Source of the DNA: Mycolicibacterium aurum
GTDB taxonomy: Bacteria > Actinomycetota > Actinomycetes > Mycobacteriales > Mycobacteriaceae
Direction: 5' to 3'
DNA length: 64,000 nt
NCBI GenBank assembly: GCA_900078775.1
Contig: LT549889.1
Location: 4,092,001 to 4,156,000, forward strand
Under the pieces are notes generated by a model, which saw only the letters and a program-made list of their open reading frames with translations, was not told where the DNA came from and did not search any database. Shown here one piece after another: positions 7,542 through 16,718 of the stretch. A program made the translations under genes and the position numbers. Positions within the stretch are counted from its first letter, which is position 1. Every line of letters starts with the position of its first letter.

Positions 7542-8432
7542 GTGCCGGTACCCGATCGGGCGTCCCCGCCCACCGCCCGGGTGCTGGCCATCCTGGAGTT
7601 TCTCGGCCGTCATCCGCACGACCGATTCGGGCTGTCCGAACTGGCCCGCCGCGTGGATCTGAGCAAACCCACCTGCCTGGGCATCCTGACCACGCTGACC
7701 GATGCGGGCTATCTGCTGCGCGATGCGGACTCCAAGACCTACCGGCTCGGTCCCGCGCTGATCTCGCTGGGCCACCTGGCCCAGGAATCACTACGGGTCA
7801 GCCCGGCCGCTCGCGACGAGTTGCGCAGGCTGTCCGAGCAGTTCGGGGCGACCGCGGCGCTGTCGGCGGTCGTCGACGACCGCATCACGCTGCTGGAACT
7901 GGTGGCGCCGCCGGACGCCCCGGCCGGGGTGCGAGTCGGGCAGAGTTACCCGTTCGCCCCACCGGTCGGACTGATGTTCGTGCTGTGGGACGACGCCGCG
8001 GTGCGGCACTGGCTGCACAAGGAGCCGACCATCCCGCTGCGCACCGACGACGCCCGCCTGGACCGGGTGATCGGCGAGTGCCGCCGCACCGGGTATCTGG
8101 TCGAGCGGATGACCCCCGGCGGCCGGCGGCTGTACGCGCTGATGGCCGGCATGTCCAACACCCTGCCCGACGAATTACGGGCGCTGCTGGGCGAATTGGT
8201 CTCCGATATCGGGGAGCGGGTGTACCTGCACAGTGAGTGCCCCGGACCCGATGCGCGCACCGACATCAGCGTGATCGCCGCACCGGTGTACGACCACCAC
8301 CGCCGTCAGGTGATGGTGGTGACCCTGCAGATCGGCCGGGCCCTGACCGACACCGAGATCACCGAGCGGGCACGCGGTCTGGTCGCATCGGCCGATGCGC
8401 TCACCGCGCAGTTGGCCGGCGTCGTCACCTGA
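7542..8432 (+). CDS. IclR-family transcriptional regulator
   Basis: 296 residues. The N-terminal winged helix-turn-helix (about residues 5-70) contains RVLAILEFLG, FGLSELARRVDLSKPTC and YRLGPALISLG, typical of IclR. The C-terminal ligand domain follows, with PVGLMFVLWDD and the TDISVIAAPVYDHH region. I start at GTG 7542: GGAGG at 7530-7534 lies seven bases upstream, and no ATG fits. It is divergent from the KstR-box operon and convergent with the acyl-CoA dehydrogenase gene, whose stop it overlaps by eight bases. It probably senses a carboxylate or CoA-pathway intermediate and controls the neighbouring oxidation operon or the DUF1214 operon. Confidence 0.9.
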   Translation: MPVPDRASPPTARVLAILEFLGRHPHDRFGLSELARRVDLSKPTCLGILTTLTDAGYLLRDADSKTYRLGPALISLGHLAQESLRVSPAARDELRRLSEQFGATAALSAVVDDRITLLELVAPPDAPAGVRVGQSYPFAPPVGLMFVLWDDAAVRHWLHKEPTIPLRTDDARLDRVIGECRRTGYLVERMTPGGRRLYALMAGMSNTLPDELRALLGELVSDIGERVYLHSECPGPDARTDISVIAAPVYDHHRRQVMVVTLQIGRALTDTEITERARGLVASADALTAQLAGVVT

Positions 8433-9552
8433 GCAGGGCGCGCGCCATCACCATCCGCTGCACCTGATTGGTGCCCTCGTAGATCTGGGTGATCTTGGCA
8501 TCCCGCATGAACCGCTCCACCGGGAAATCGGTGGTGTAGCCGTAGCCGCCGAACAGCTGCACCGCATCGGTGGTGACCTGCATCGCGACGTCGGAGGCGA
8601 AGCATTTCGACGCCGAAGCAAGGAAGCTGAGCCGGGCGTCGCCGCGCTCGGCCGCCGTCGCGGCCTGGTAGACCATCAGCCGGGCGGCCTCCACCTTCAT
8701 CGCCATATCCGCCAGCATGAACTGGGTGCTCTGGAAATCGGCGATCGCCTTGCCGAACTGCTTGCGCTCCTTGGTGTAGGCGACCGCGGCATCCAGCGCA
8801 CCTTGCGCGATACCGACGGCCTGCGCCCCCACCGCGGGGCGGGTGATGTCCAGCGTCGCCAGCGCGGTCTTGAAGCCGGTGCCCGGCTCGCCGATGATCC
8901 GGTCGCCCGGGATCCGGCAGTTCTCGAAGTACAGCTCGGTGGTCGGCGAGCCCCGCAGCCCCATCTTGCGTTCCTTGGGTCCCACGATGAAGCCCTCGTC
9001 ATCGGAGTGCACGATGAACGCCGAGATACCGTTGGCGCCCTTGTCCGGATCGGTCACCGCCATCACGGTGTACCAGGTTGACTCACCACCGTTGGTGATG
9101 AAGCATTTGGTGCCGTTGAGCACCCAGCCGTCCCCGTCGGCCACCGCCCGCGTCCGCATGGCCGCGGCATCGCTGCCGGCCTCGCGTTCGGTCAGCGCAT
9201 AGGAGGCCATCGCCTCACCCGCGGCGATGGCGGGCAGCACCTGCTTCTTGAGCTCCTCGCAGCCGCGCAGCAACAGCCCGGTGGTGGCCAGCTTGTTGCC
9301 GATCGGCAGCATCGAGGAGGTCGCGCACACCCTCGCCACCTCCTCGATGACGATGGCCTGCGACACCGCGTCCGCGCCCTCCCCGCCGTACTCCTGCGGG
9401 ATGTGCAGCGCCGCGAAACCGGCTGTCTGCAAGGCGGTCACCGCTTCCCGCGGGTACCGGGGCGTCTGGTCGACGTCGGCGGCGTGCGGGGCGATCTGTT
9501 TGGTGCACAGATCGCGGATCGCTGCGCGCAGCTGGTCGTGTTCCTCGGTCAC
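8425..9552 (-). CDS. Acyl-CoA dehydrogenase (FadE type)
   Basis: 375 residues, full length for the family. It introduces a 2,3 double bond into an acyl-CoA using FAD. Signatures are ALTEREAGSD and CFITNGG for FAD/substrate contact, RKQFGKAIADFQ in the C-terminal helical domain, QLFGGYGYTTDFPVERFMRDAK, and the catalytic-base region QIYEGTNQ with Glu in the position used by short/medium-chain enzymes. The GTG start overlaps the acyl-CoA synthetase stop by four bases (GTGA). It is the last gene of a six-gene operon from the P450. The homomeric look (both halves of the active site present) separates it from the heteromeric steroid ChsE enzymes. Confidence 0.92.
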   Translation of the reverse strand: MTEEHDQLRAAIRDLCTKQIAPHAADVDQTPRYPREAVTALQTAGFAALHIPQEYGGEGADAVSQAIVIEEVARVCATSSMLPIGNKLATTGLLLRGCEELKKQVLPAIAAGEAMASYALTEREAGSDAAAMRTRAVADGDGWVLNGTKCFITNGGESTWYTVMAVTDPDKGANGISAFIVHSDDEGFIVGPKERKMGLRGSPTTELYFENCRIPGDRIIGEPGTGFKTALATLDITRPAVGAQAVGIAQGALDAAVAYTKERKQFGKAIADFQSTQFMLADMAMKVEAARLMVYQAATAAERGDARLSFLASASKCFASDVAMQVTTDAVQLFGGYGYTTDFPVERFMRDAKITQIYEGTNQVQRMVMARALLR

Positions 9553-11054
9553 CGAAGTTTGCCTTTCACAAGTTTTCCGGTCGGGGTGCGCGGCAATTCG
9601 TCGATGAACGCCACCTCCCGCGGCGCCTTGTAGTGCGCGATCCGCGACCGGGTGTGCTCGATCAGCTCCTGTGCCAGCCCGTCACTCTCGCACACGCCCT
9701 CGGCGAGCTGGACGACGGCCTTGACCCGCTCCCCCATCTCCGGGTCGGGTACCCCGATCACCGCGACATCGTGCACGGCGGGATGCAGCGCCAGCGCGTT
9801 CTCGGCCTCCTGCGGGTAGATGTTCACCCCGCCCGAAATGATCATGAACGACTTGCGGTCGGCCAGGTACAGATAGCCGTCGGCGTCGACCGAGCCGAGG
9901 TCACCGACGGTGGTCCAATTCGGATGCTCGGGATGCTGGGCGGCGGCGGTCTTGTCCGGGTCGTTGAGATAGCGGAACGGCAGCGCATCCCGCTCGAAGT
10001 AGACGGTGCCCACCTCGCCGGCCGGTAGTTCGCGGCCGTCGTCATCGCAGATGTGCAGCACACCGAGCACGCTGCGCCCCACCGAGCCCGGATGGGCCAG
10101 CCAGTCCGGGCTGTCGATGAACGTCATCCCGTGCGCTTCGGTGGAGCTGTAGTACTCGTAGACGATCGGGCCCAGCCAGTCGATCATGGCCCGTTTGGCG
10201 TCGACCGGGCAGGGTGCGGCGGCGTGGATGACCGCCCGCAGGCTGGACAGGTCGTGCCGGGCGCGGATGTCGGCGTCAAGCTTGAGCAACCGGATGAACA
10301 TGGTCGGCACCATCTGGGTGACGGTGACCCGGTACTGCTCGATGTGCGCCAGCGTGGCGGCCGCATCGAATCGCTCGGCCAGCACCACGGTTCCGCCGAG
10401 GGCGTGCACCATCGCACTCCAGCGCAGCGGTGCGGCGTGGTAGATCGGGGCCGGTGAGTAGTACACATCGGATCCGTCGATGCGGTACAGCGCCTTCGCG
10501 ATCGCGACGATCGGATCACCCGGGTCCTCGACACTGCGTCCGGGCAGTTCCGGCTGAATCCCCTTGGGAAAGCCGGTGGTTCCCGAGGAGTACAGCATCA
10601 CCGCACCGCACGGTTGCTCGGTCAGCCGTACTCCCGCCCCGGCCACTGCCTCCTCGAAGCGGTCGTATCCCTCGATCGCGCCGCCGAAGGCCAGCCGCAC
10701 CGGCACCGTCGTGCCGACCGGCGCGGCCAGGTCGGCCAGCGTCGCGGAGGCGATCAGCGCCCGGGCACCGGAGTCGTCGACGATGTACCCGGCCTCCTCG
10801 GCGGTGAGGTGGTGGTTGATCGCGGTGATGTACAACCCGGAGCGCATCGCCGCCCACAACACCACCAGCGCTTCGGGGGCGTTGTCGGACAGCAGGGCGA
10901 CAACGTCGCCCGGGCGCAGTCCGGCATCGTGCAGCACCCGGGCCAGCGCCGCGGAGTCGTCGTCGAGTTGCCGGTAGCTCAGTTGCCGCCCGGTTTCGGC
11001 GACGATCACCGCGGGGCGGTCCGGAGCGAGGCGGGCGTGGGTACCCGGATACAT
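9549..11054 (-). CDS. Acyl-CoA synthetase (FadD type)
   Basis: 501 residues. It activates a carboxylic acid through an acyl-adenylate to its CoA thioester. ANL-superfamily motifs are in order: the phosphate loop YSSGTTGFPKG, the YYSSTEAHG motif, VGDLGSVDADGYLYLADR with the hinge, SGGVNIYPQE, and a C-terminal TPTGKLVKGKLR holding the catalytic Lys. ATG 11054 has an AAAGG ribosome site. It lies between the aldehyde dehydrogenase (22-bp gap) and FadE (4-bp overlap). Context says it activates the acid made by the aldehyde dehydrogenase. Chain length or ring specificity cannot be told. Confidence 0.9.
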   Translation of the reverse strand: MYPGTHARLAPDRPAVIVAETGRQLSYRQLDDDSAALARVLHDAGLRPGDVVALLSDNAPEALVVLWAAMRSGLYITAINHHLTAEEAGYIVDDSGARALIASATLADLAAPVGTTVPVRLAFGGAIEGYDRFEEAVAGAGVRLTEQPCGAVMLYSSGTTGFPKGIQPELPGRSVEDPGDPIVAIAKALYRIDGSDVYYSPAPIYHAAPLRWSAMVHALGGTVVLAERFDAAATLAHIEQYRVTVTQMVPTMFIRLLKLDADIRARHDLSSLRAVIHAAAPCPVDAKRAMIDWLGPIVYEYYSSTEAHGMTFIDSPDWLAHPGSVGRSVLGVLHICDDDGRELPAGEVGTVYFERDALPFRYLNDPDKTAAAQHPEHPNWTTVGDLGSVDADGYLYLADRKSFMIISGGVNIYPQEAENALALHPAVHDVAVIGVPDPEMGERVKAVVQLAEGVCESDGLAQELIEHTRSRIAHYKAPREVAFIDELPRTPTGKLVKGKLR

Positions 11055-11076
11055 GGTGCCTTTCCGTGTTTTTCGG

Positions 11077-12594
11077 TCAGTCGGCCAGCGCGGCGGACAC
11101 CACGACGGCGTAGGCCCGCTTGCGGCGGTCGTTGGTCAGGTCGACGTGGACGAACTTGGGTTCGGTGTACTCGTCGAGGGCGTCGGGACCGAGTTCGCGG
11201 CCCAGGCCGCTCTGCTTCACCCCGCCGAACGGGTACATCGCGTTGACCATGTGCCAGTCGTTGATCCACACCGTGCCCGACTCCAGCCGGCGGGCGATCT
11301 GCAGCGCCCGGCCGTTGTCGGTGCTCCACACCCCCGCCGAGAGCCCGTACTCGCTGTCGTTGGCGATCGCGACGGCCTCGTCGTCGTCGCGGAACGGGAT
11401 CACCACCAGGACCGGGCCGAAGATCTCCTCACGCGCGATCCGCATCTGGTTCGTCGCGTTGGTGAGGATGGTCGCGGGTACCCAATGACCCTCGGCCAGT
11501 TCGGGGTCCGTCGGGATGCTGCCCTGAAACGCGATCCGGCAGCCTTCCTCCTGCCCGAGCGCGATGTACTTCTCCACCCGCGCCTTCTGTTTGGCCGACA
11601 CCAGCGGTCCCAGGTCGGTGGCCGGGCTCATCGGGTCGCCCATCACCAGGGTCTGCGCCCGCGCCACCAGTCGGTCGACGAACTCATCGTGGATGGACTC
11701 GTGCACCAGCAGGCGGGTGCCCGATTCGCAGGCCTGCCCACTCATCATCAGGAAGGCGAACAGCGACCCGTCCACCGCGGTGTCGAAGTCGGCGTCCTCG
11801 AGCACGATGTTGGCGCCCTTGCCGCCCAGTTCCAGGGTGACCTTCTTGACGTTGTCGGCTGCCGCACGCATGACGGTCTTGCCGACCTCGGTGGACCCGG
11901 TGAACGCGATCTTGCGGACGTCCGGGTGCTCGGCCAGTCGCGCCCCGGCGACCGGGCCGGGCCCGGTCACCACGTTGAGCACGCCCGGAGGCAGCCCGAC
12001 TTCGTCTGCGGCACGGGCGAGTTCGAGCAGGGTCAGCGGGGTCTGGTCGTCGGGTTTGAGCACCACCGTGTTGCCGGCGGCCAGCGCCGGGCCCAGCTTC
12101 CAGACCGCCAGCAGCAGCGGGAAGTTCCACGGGATGATTCCGGCGCACACTCCGACCGGTTCCCGGATGGTCAGGCCCGAGGCCAGCGTCGGCGCCTCGA
12201 TCAGCGGCCCGGTCCGCTGGAACTCATAGCTGCGGGCCAGGGATGCGAAGTACTTCAGGTTCGCAATGGCGTAACCGATCAGGAACGCCCCCGCGCCCCG
12301 CAGGGTCGCGCCGTTCTCGGCGACCTGTAACGCGGTGAGCGCATCGGCACGGGCGGCCAGATTGTCGGCGATGGCGTCGAGGATGTCGGCGCGCTGCTGC
12401 GGTGGTGTGTTGCGCCAGACCCCGGACTCGTGGGCGGCCTTGGCCGCCGCCACCGCGGAATCCACCGCGGCCACATCGCCGTAGGCAACGGTCGCCACCA
12501 GTTGACCGGTGGCCGGGCTGTGCACCTCGATCGACTCGTCCGCGGTGCGCCATGTGCCGTCGATGTACATCCGGTAGTGCGGAACTGCACTCAT
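11077..12594 (-). CDS. NAD(P)-dependent aldehyde dehydrogenase
   Basis: 505 residues. It oxidises an aldehyde to the acid. The catalytic Cys is in MMSGQACESGTR and the general-base Glu in VTLELGGKGANI; PWNFPLLLAVWK and FTGSTEVGKTV are the cofactor motifs. ATG 12594 overlaps the stop of the upstream small gene (ATGA), which argues for this start over one 90 bases upstream. It is the third enzyme step of the operon, after the P450 and the alcohol dehydrogenase. Confidence 0.93.
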   Translation of the reverse strand: MSAVPHYRMYIDGTWRTADESIEVHSPATGQLVATVAYGDVAAVDSAVAAAKAAHESGVWRNTPPQQRADILDAIADNLAARADALTALQVAENGATLRGAGAFLIGYAIANLKYFASLARSYEFQRTGPLIEAPTLASGLTIREPVGVCAGIIPWNFPLLLAVWKLGPALAAGNTVVLKPDDQTPLTLLELARAADEVGLPPGVLNVVTGPGPVAGARLAEHPDVRKIAFTGSTEVGKTVMRAAADNVKKVTLELGGKGANIVLEDADFDTAVDGSLFAFLMMSGQACESGTRLLVHESIHDEFVDRLVARAQTLVMGDPMSPATDLGPLVSAKQKARVEKYIALGQEEGCRIAFQGSIPTDPELAEGHWVPATILTNATNQMRIAREEIFGPVLVVIPFRDDDEAVAIANDSEYGLSAGVWSTDNGRALQIARRLESGTVWINDWHMVNAMYPFGGVKQSGLGRELGPDALDEYTEPKFVHVDLTNDRRKRAYAVVVSAALAD

Positions 12595-12842
12595 ATCGGG
12601 TTGGTCCTCGTCTCTGTCATCTCTTGTTGAAAGGGGCCGATCCCGGCCGGTCCGGCGAGATACCCCACCGTCCAGCGGTGCCAACCGTTGCCGAGCCGCT
12701 GCGTTTCGAACACCCGGTAGTCCGTGACGAAGTCACCTCGATCGGCGGCAACGGTCAGCACGCGCTGCCGAAGTTCCACCACCACTGCCGCTTCCGGCAT
12801 CGAACTGGGTAGGTAGAAGTCGAACGACTGCCAGGCGTCCAC
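12591..12842 (-). CDS. Small hypothetical protein (83 aa) coupled to the aldehyde dehydrogenase
   Basis: Starts at GTG 12842, two bases after the alcohol dehydrogenase stop, and ends in ATGA overlap with the aldehyde dehydrogenase start. This tight packing on both sides is the main evidence for a real gene. The 83 residues (GTG read as Met, then DAWQSFDFYLPSSM) have no signal peptide or membrane segment and look like a small alpha/beta fold with YRVFETQRLGNGWHRW in the middle. I do not recognise the family. It may assist or regulate the dehydrogenases around it. Confidence 0.6.
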   Translation of the reverse strand: MDAWQSFDFYLPSSMPEAAVVVELRQRVLTVAADRGDFVTDYRVFETQRLGNGWHRWTVGYLAGPAGIGPFQQEMTETRTNPI

Positions 12843-12844
12843 GG

Positions 12845-13951
12845 TCAGAACCTGATCACGCCGCGCAGGTTGAGTCCGTTGTGCATGTCCTCGTAGCCCT
12901 GGTTGATCTCGTCGAGGGTGTACTCCCGAGTGATCAACTCGTCGAGCTTGATCCGGCCGGCCTGGTAGAGCTCGAGCATCCGCGGGATGTCCAGCCGCGG
13001 GTTCGAAGAACCGAAAAGGCATCCGCGGACCTGCTTCTCGTACAGCGTCAGGTCGAACAGTGACATGTCCACGGTGGTGTCGGTGGGATGCGGGATGGCG
13101 GTCATCACGACCCGGCCACGCTTGCCGACCAGGCTCAGCGCCTGCGCCACATACGCGCCCTCGCCGCTGTCGGTGGTGACCACGCAGACGTCGGCCATGG
13201 CGCCGCGGGTGATCTCGGTGATCAGCGCCTGCGCCTCGGCGACGTCGGCCGCGGCGTGCGTGGCGCCGAACTCGAAGGACCGCTCACGCTTGTAGGCCAC
13301 CGGGTCCAGGGCGATGACGTGCCGGGCGCCGGCCAGTGCGGCGCCCTGCACCGCGTTGATACCGAGCCCGCCGACACCCATCACCACCACGGTGTCGCCG
13401 TCGCGGGCCTCACCGGTGCGCACCGCGGCACCGTACCCGGTGGTGACACCGCAGCCGACCAGGGCGGCCTTGTCGAGCGGAATATCCTTGTCCACCTTGA
13501 CCACCGAGGAGATCGGCACCACGGTGTACTCGGAGAAGGTGCCCAGCACACACATCTGGCCGATGTCTGCGCCTCGGCCGTGGAACCGAAAGGTGCCGTC
13601 GAGTTGCGGGCCGGCCACGATGGCCGCCCCGTACACGCACAGATTGCTGCGCCCGCGCGCACATTCGGTACAGCACCCGCAGGCGGGGATGAAACTGAGC
13701 ACCACGTGGTCGCCGACCTCGACCTCGGTGACTCCCGGGCCGACCTCGGCGACCACACCGGCGCCCTCGTGCCCGCCGACCACCGGCAGGTTCATCGGCA
13801 TGTCCCCGGTGACCAGGTGGTCATCGGAATGACACAGCCCACTGGCGGTCAGTTTGACCAGCACCTCCTGGGCCCTGGGCGGGTCCAGTTCGAGTTCTTC
13901 GACCTCCCATTTCTGGTTCAGGCCCCACAACACAGCGGCTTTCGTCTTCAT
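12845..13951 (-). CDS. Zinc-dependent alcohol dehydrogenase, NDMA-dependent type
   Basis: 368 residues, medium-chain dehydrogenase. Catalytic zinc ligands are Cys in ASGLCHSDDH, His-Glu in GGHEGAG and Cys in VGCGVTTGYGA; the structural zinc lobe is CGCCTECARGRSNLC. The nucleotide motif GVGGLGINAV is present. The closest family type is the mycobacterial group annotated as NDMA-dependent alcohol dehydrogenases (AdhD, Rv3086-like), whose NAD stays bound. It starts after GGAAGGGAAG and lies six bases after the P450 stop. It would oxidise the alcohol made by the P450 to the aldehyde. Confidence 0.91.
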   Translation of the reverse strand: MKTKAAVLWGLNQKWEVEELELDPPRAQEVLVKLTASGLCHSDDHLVTGDMPMNLPVVGGHEGAGVVAEVGPGVTEVEVGDHVVLSFIPACGCCTECARGRSNLCVYGAAIVAGPQLDGTFRFHGRGADIGQMCVLGTFSEYTVVPISSVVKVDKDIPLDKAALVGCGVTTGYGAAVRTGEARDGDTVVVMGVGGLGINAVQGAALAGARHVIALDPVAYKRERSFEFGATHAAADVAEAQALITEITRGAMADVCVVTTDSGEGAYVAQALSLVGKRGRVVMTAIPHPTDTTVDMSLFDLTLYEKQVRGCLFGSSNPRLDIPRMLELYQAGRIKLDELITREYTLDEINQGYEDMHNGLNLRGVIRF

Positions 13952-13957
13952 GCGTTT

Positions 13958-15232
13958 CTACTTCCCTTCCGGGGTCCAGGTCGCGGGCAGGCTGTTGATG
14001 CCGTTGATGAAGTTGGCGACCTGAAAGTTCGGTTCAGGTGCGTGGATGTCCGGGATACGGGTGTACACCTCGGTCAGCAGCGAGCGCAGCATGGTGCGGG
14101 CCAGCGCCGCGCCCAGACAGAAGTGCGGCCCGCCGCCACCGAAGGCCAGGTGCGGGTTGGACTTTCGTTCGATGTTGAAGGTGAACGGATCCTCGAACAC
14201 GTCCTCGTCGCGGTTGGCCGAGTTGTACCACAGCACCACCTTGTCGCCGGCCTTGATCTCCTTGCCCCGCAGGGTGAAGTCCTCGACGGCGGTGCGGCGC
14301 ATGTGCAACAACGGCGACCCCCAGCGCAGCACCTCCTCGACCGCCGAGTCGATCCGGCCGGGGACGTCGGCGACCAGCAGGTCGCGCTGGTCGGGATGCT
14401 GGGAGAACGCGTAGATCGCCTGTGCCGAAGCGTGTCTGGTGGTGTCGTTGGCCGCGACCGCCAGCAGCACGAAGAACGCCTTCAACTCGTCGTCGGACAT
14501 CTTCTCACCGTCGAATTCGGCCTGCACCATCCAGGTCAACAGGTCGTCGCCCGGGTTGGCCCGGCGTTCGGGGATCAGCAGCGCCGCCGTCTCGTGCAGG
14601 TCGAACACGGCGCCGGCGAACAGTTCCAACGCGCTCTTGTCGCCACGTACCTCGGGATCGGTCCAGCCGAGCAGCCGTTGCGCGGCGTTGATGGTCTTCT
14701 CGTGGATCTCCCCCTCGGGCAGGCCGAAGAAGCTGCCGAAGATGCGTCCCGGCAGTTTGACCGAGACCAGCTCGACGAAGTCGCCCTCGCCCAGATCCGA
14801 CATCTCGCTGATCAGGTCGCGGGCGTGGCCCTGGATCCAGTCCTGCAGCCGGCGCATATTGCGTGGCTTGAAGGCGTCCAGGGTGATCCCGCGCAGCTGG
14901 GTGTGCCGCGGCGCATCCATCGCGATGAACGACTGCGCGATGGAGATCATCTCCGGCGGGAAGTCCTCCATGGTGATGCCCTGGGCCGACGAGAACACCT
15001 CGGTGTGCCGGCTGGCCAGCCTGATGTCCTCATGCTTGGTCAGCGACCAGAAGCCCTTGAGGTTCTGCTCGGGTGGCAGCAGGTCGGAGTCGGCGGGCCG
15101 GCTCCAGGCCACCGGGTTCTCCCGGCGCAGCACGGCGAACGCGGCGTCGCGTTCGGCGGGCGGTTTGGTCCAGAACTCCCGGTCGGCCAGGTCGATGTCA
15201 CCATGCGTGGTGGCGGGGAAGGTAGCGGTCAT
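13958..15232 (-). CDS. Cytochrome P450
   Basis: 424 residues, bacterial class needing a ferredoxin. I-helix motif VAANDTTRHA, EEVLRW (ExxR), and heme loop FGGGGPHFCLG with the axial Cys near residue 372. ATG 15232 was chosen because an in-frame ATG at 15256 would put the AAAGGA ribosome site inside the coding part. First gene of the six-gene operon ending in FadE, so it supplies the initial hydroxylation. It resembles sterol/alkyl hydroxylases in overall length and motifs, but it is not obviously CYP125 or CYP142 by eye. A ferredoxin gene lies 2.3 kb away at 17385-17576. Confidence 0.92.
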   Translation of the reverse strand: MTATFPATTHGDIDLADREFWTKPPAERDAAFAVLRRENPVAWSRPADSDLLPPEQNLKGFWSLTKHEDIRLASRHTEVFSSAQGITMEDFPPEMISIAQSFIAMDAPRHTQLRGITLDAFKPRNMRRLQDWIQGHARDLISEMSDLGEGDFVELVSVKLPGRIFGSFFGLPEGEIHEKTINAAQRLLGWTDPEVRGDKSALELFAGAVFDLHETAALLIPERRANPGDDLLTWMVQAEFDGEKMSDDELKAFFVLLAVAANDTTRHASAQAIYAFSQHPDQRDLLVADVPGRIDSAVEEVLRWGSPLLHMRRTAVEDFTLRGKEIKAGDKVVLWYNSANRDEDVFEDPFTFNIERKSNPHLAFGGGGPHFCLGAALARTMLRSLLTEVYTRIPDIHAPEPNFQVANFINGINSLPATWTPEGK

Positions 15233-15335
15233 CAGGCGTGTGCGTCCTTTCGGCATCGTCCGCCCGTGCTGTGGCGCAGGTCACGTGGCGGTCGTCACCC
15301 AGTTTTGGGCACCGCGCCACCGGATGGGGCCGCCG

Positions 15336-15357
15336 CGCGGGCCAACGTCGGCCCGTG
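15336..15357 (-). terminator. Putative terminator after the histidine kinase gene
   Basis: GC-rich hairpin, six to eight base pairs around CGGGCC / GGCCCG with loop AACGTC, 39 bases beyond the kinase stop. The remaining 103 bp up to the P450 start must hold the P450 operon promoter; no KstR box is there. Confidence 0.4.
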
Positions 15358-15395
15358 CGGGCCATGTCCGCGGTCCGGCCGGCCCACCCGGGAAC

Positions 15396-16676
15396 TCAGC
15401 CGACCGGCACCGTGAACGACGCCGTCAACCCGCCCTCCGCGCGGGTGCGGAACTGCAGCCTGCCGCCCAGGGCGTCGATGATCTGCTGCACGATCCACAG
15501 GCCCAGACCCGCGGTGCCGCGCCGGTCCGACAGGCTGACGAACTTGCCGGTCAGCTCGCCCAGGGCGTGCTCGGGCACGCCGGGTCCGCGGTCGTTCACC
15601 TCGCAGTGCAACTGGTCACCGGTGCGTTCGCACACCACGTCGATGGGCCGGTCGCGGCCGTGCCGGGCGGCATTCTCCAGCAGGTTGGTCAGCACGCGGC
15701 GCAGACCCTGGGCGTCTATCAGGATGCTCGAGAGGTCACCGTCGACGGTGACCCGCAGCCGGGGTGTGTGCAGCCCGACGGTGTCCCCGGCCTCGGCGAT
15801 CAGCTCCGCGACGTCGATGCGGCGGACCCGGCCGGTGGAGAACGCGGGCCGCCGGGACAGGTTGACGTCGGAGAGCGCGTCGAGCATATCGGCGAGGTGA
15901 CGGGCGTGACGCCGGACGAGCTGCATCGCCGCGACGTCGTCGGATGCCGAATCCGAGGCGGTGAGCGCATCCAAAGATGCCACCGGCGTGCGGAATTCGT
16001 GCAGCAGTACCTTCAAACCCTCCTGCTGGGCCTCGTACGAGCGCAGTAACCGGGCGCGCAGGTCGCGCTCCTCCTCGGCGGCCTCGTGCTCGGCCTCGGC
16101 CTCCACCAGGGCGCGCACCCGGGACCGGTGCTCCTGCTCCAACAACCGGGACAACCCACCACTCAGCACGGCGATGAACACCACGTACAGCGCCCCCCAC
16201 AGACCCAGCACCCAGGGCGCCAAGGCCGAGTGCGCGGAGTCCACGGCCAGCACCACCGCCAGGTAGCCGGCGCCCACCAGTCCGGACAGCAGCAGGCATT
16301 GCCGCAGCGGCAACCGGGCCGCCGAGGCGATCACCACGAGCGCCAGCACCGAGGCCACCGGGCTGGCCGCCCCGCCGGTCAGACCGATCAGCGCCAGCGT
16401 GAACGCGGTGTCCAGCGCGGACACCAGCCAGGCGAAGCGGGTATGCCGGACTTCATACCGGGGTATGGCCAGCAGCACCGCGGCGTACAGCAGCGCACCG
16501 GCCAGGACGGCGGCGGTGGCGACGGCGTGCGCGCTCATCCAGTCCGGGCCGACCGCAACCAGCACCCCGATGGAGACCACGACCGCGACCCGGACCGCGA
16601 CCACCACCCGGGCCAGGCCGTAGCCGTCCAACGCGGTTTCCGCCGCCAACCTGCTCACGGGCCCGACCCTAGACAT
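15396..16676 (-). CDS. Membrane sensor histidine kinase
   Basis: 426 residues. About six hydrophobic segments fill residues 22-172, then a short coiled stretch (180-215), then the kinase core. The phospho-acceptor is His226 in LLHEFRTPV; the N box is NLLENAARHG, G1 is NDRGPGVPE and G2 is GTAGLGLWIV. No extracytoplasmic sensor domain is visible, so sensing is probably by the membrane segments. It is divergent from the response regulator gene with only 42 bp between starts, so the two share a promoter region. The signal is unknown; location beside the oxidation operon and type III PKS suggests a lipid or envelope cue. Confidence 0.9.
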   Translation of the reverse strand: MSRVGPVSRLAAETALDGYGLARVVVAVRVAVVVSIGVLVAVGPDWMSAHAVATAAVLAGALLYAAVLLAIPRYEVRHTRFAWLVSALDTAFTLALIGLTGGAASPVASVLALVVIASAARLPLRQCLLLSGLVGAGYLAVVLAVDSAHSALAPWVLGLWGALYVVFIAVLSGGLSRLLEQEHRSRVRALVEAEAEHEAAEEERDLRARLLRSYEAQQEGLKVLLHEFRTPVASLDALTASDSASDDVAAMQLVRRHARHLADMLDALSDVNLSRRPAFSTGRVRRIDVAELIAEAGDTVGLHTPRLRVTVDGDLSSILIDAQGLRRVLTNLLENAARHGRDRPIDVVCERTGDQLHCEVNDRGPGVPEHALGELTGKFVSLSDRRGTAGLGLWIVQQIIDALGGRLQFRTRAEGGLTASFTVPVG

Positions 16677-16718
16677 TCGGCGCCGGTCCCGGTGCCGGGA
16701 TCACTATCATCTCCTCGG

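Noticed and set aside
13958-15232. Naming the P450 CYP125 or CYP142
   Set aside because: It lies in the wrong place for either gene and its sequence around the heme and I helix does not match my memory of those enzymes; subfamily needs phylogeny.
13088-15415. 775-codon plus-strand frame antisense to the alcohol dehydrogenase and P450 genes
   Set aside because: Typical high-GC shadow frame, rich in Gly, His, Arg and Asp, with no motif; the minus-strand genes have full family motifs.
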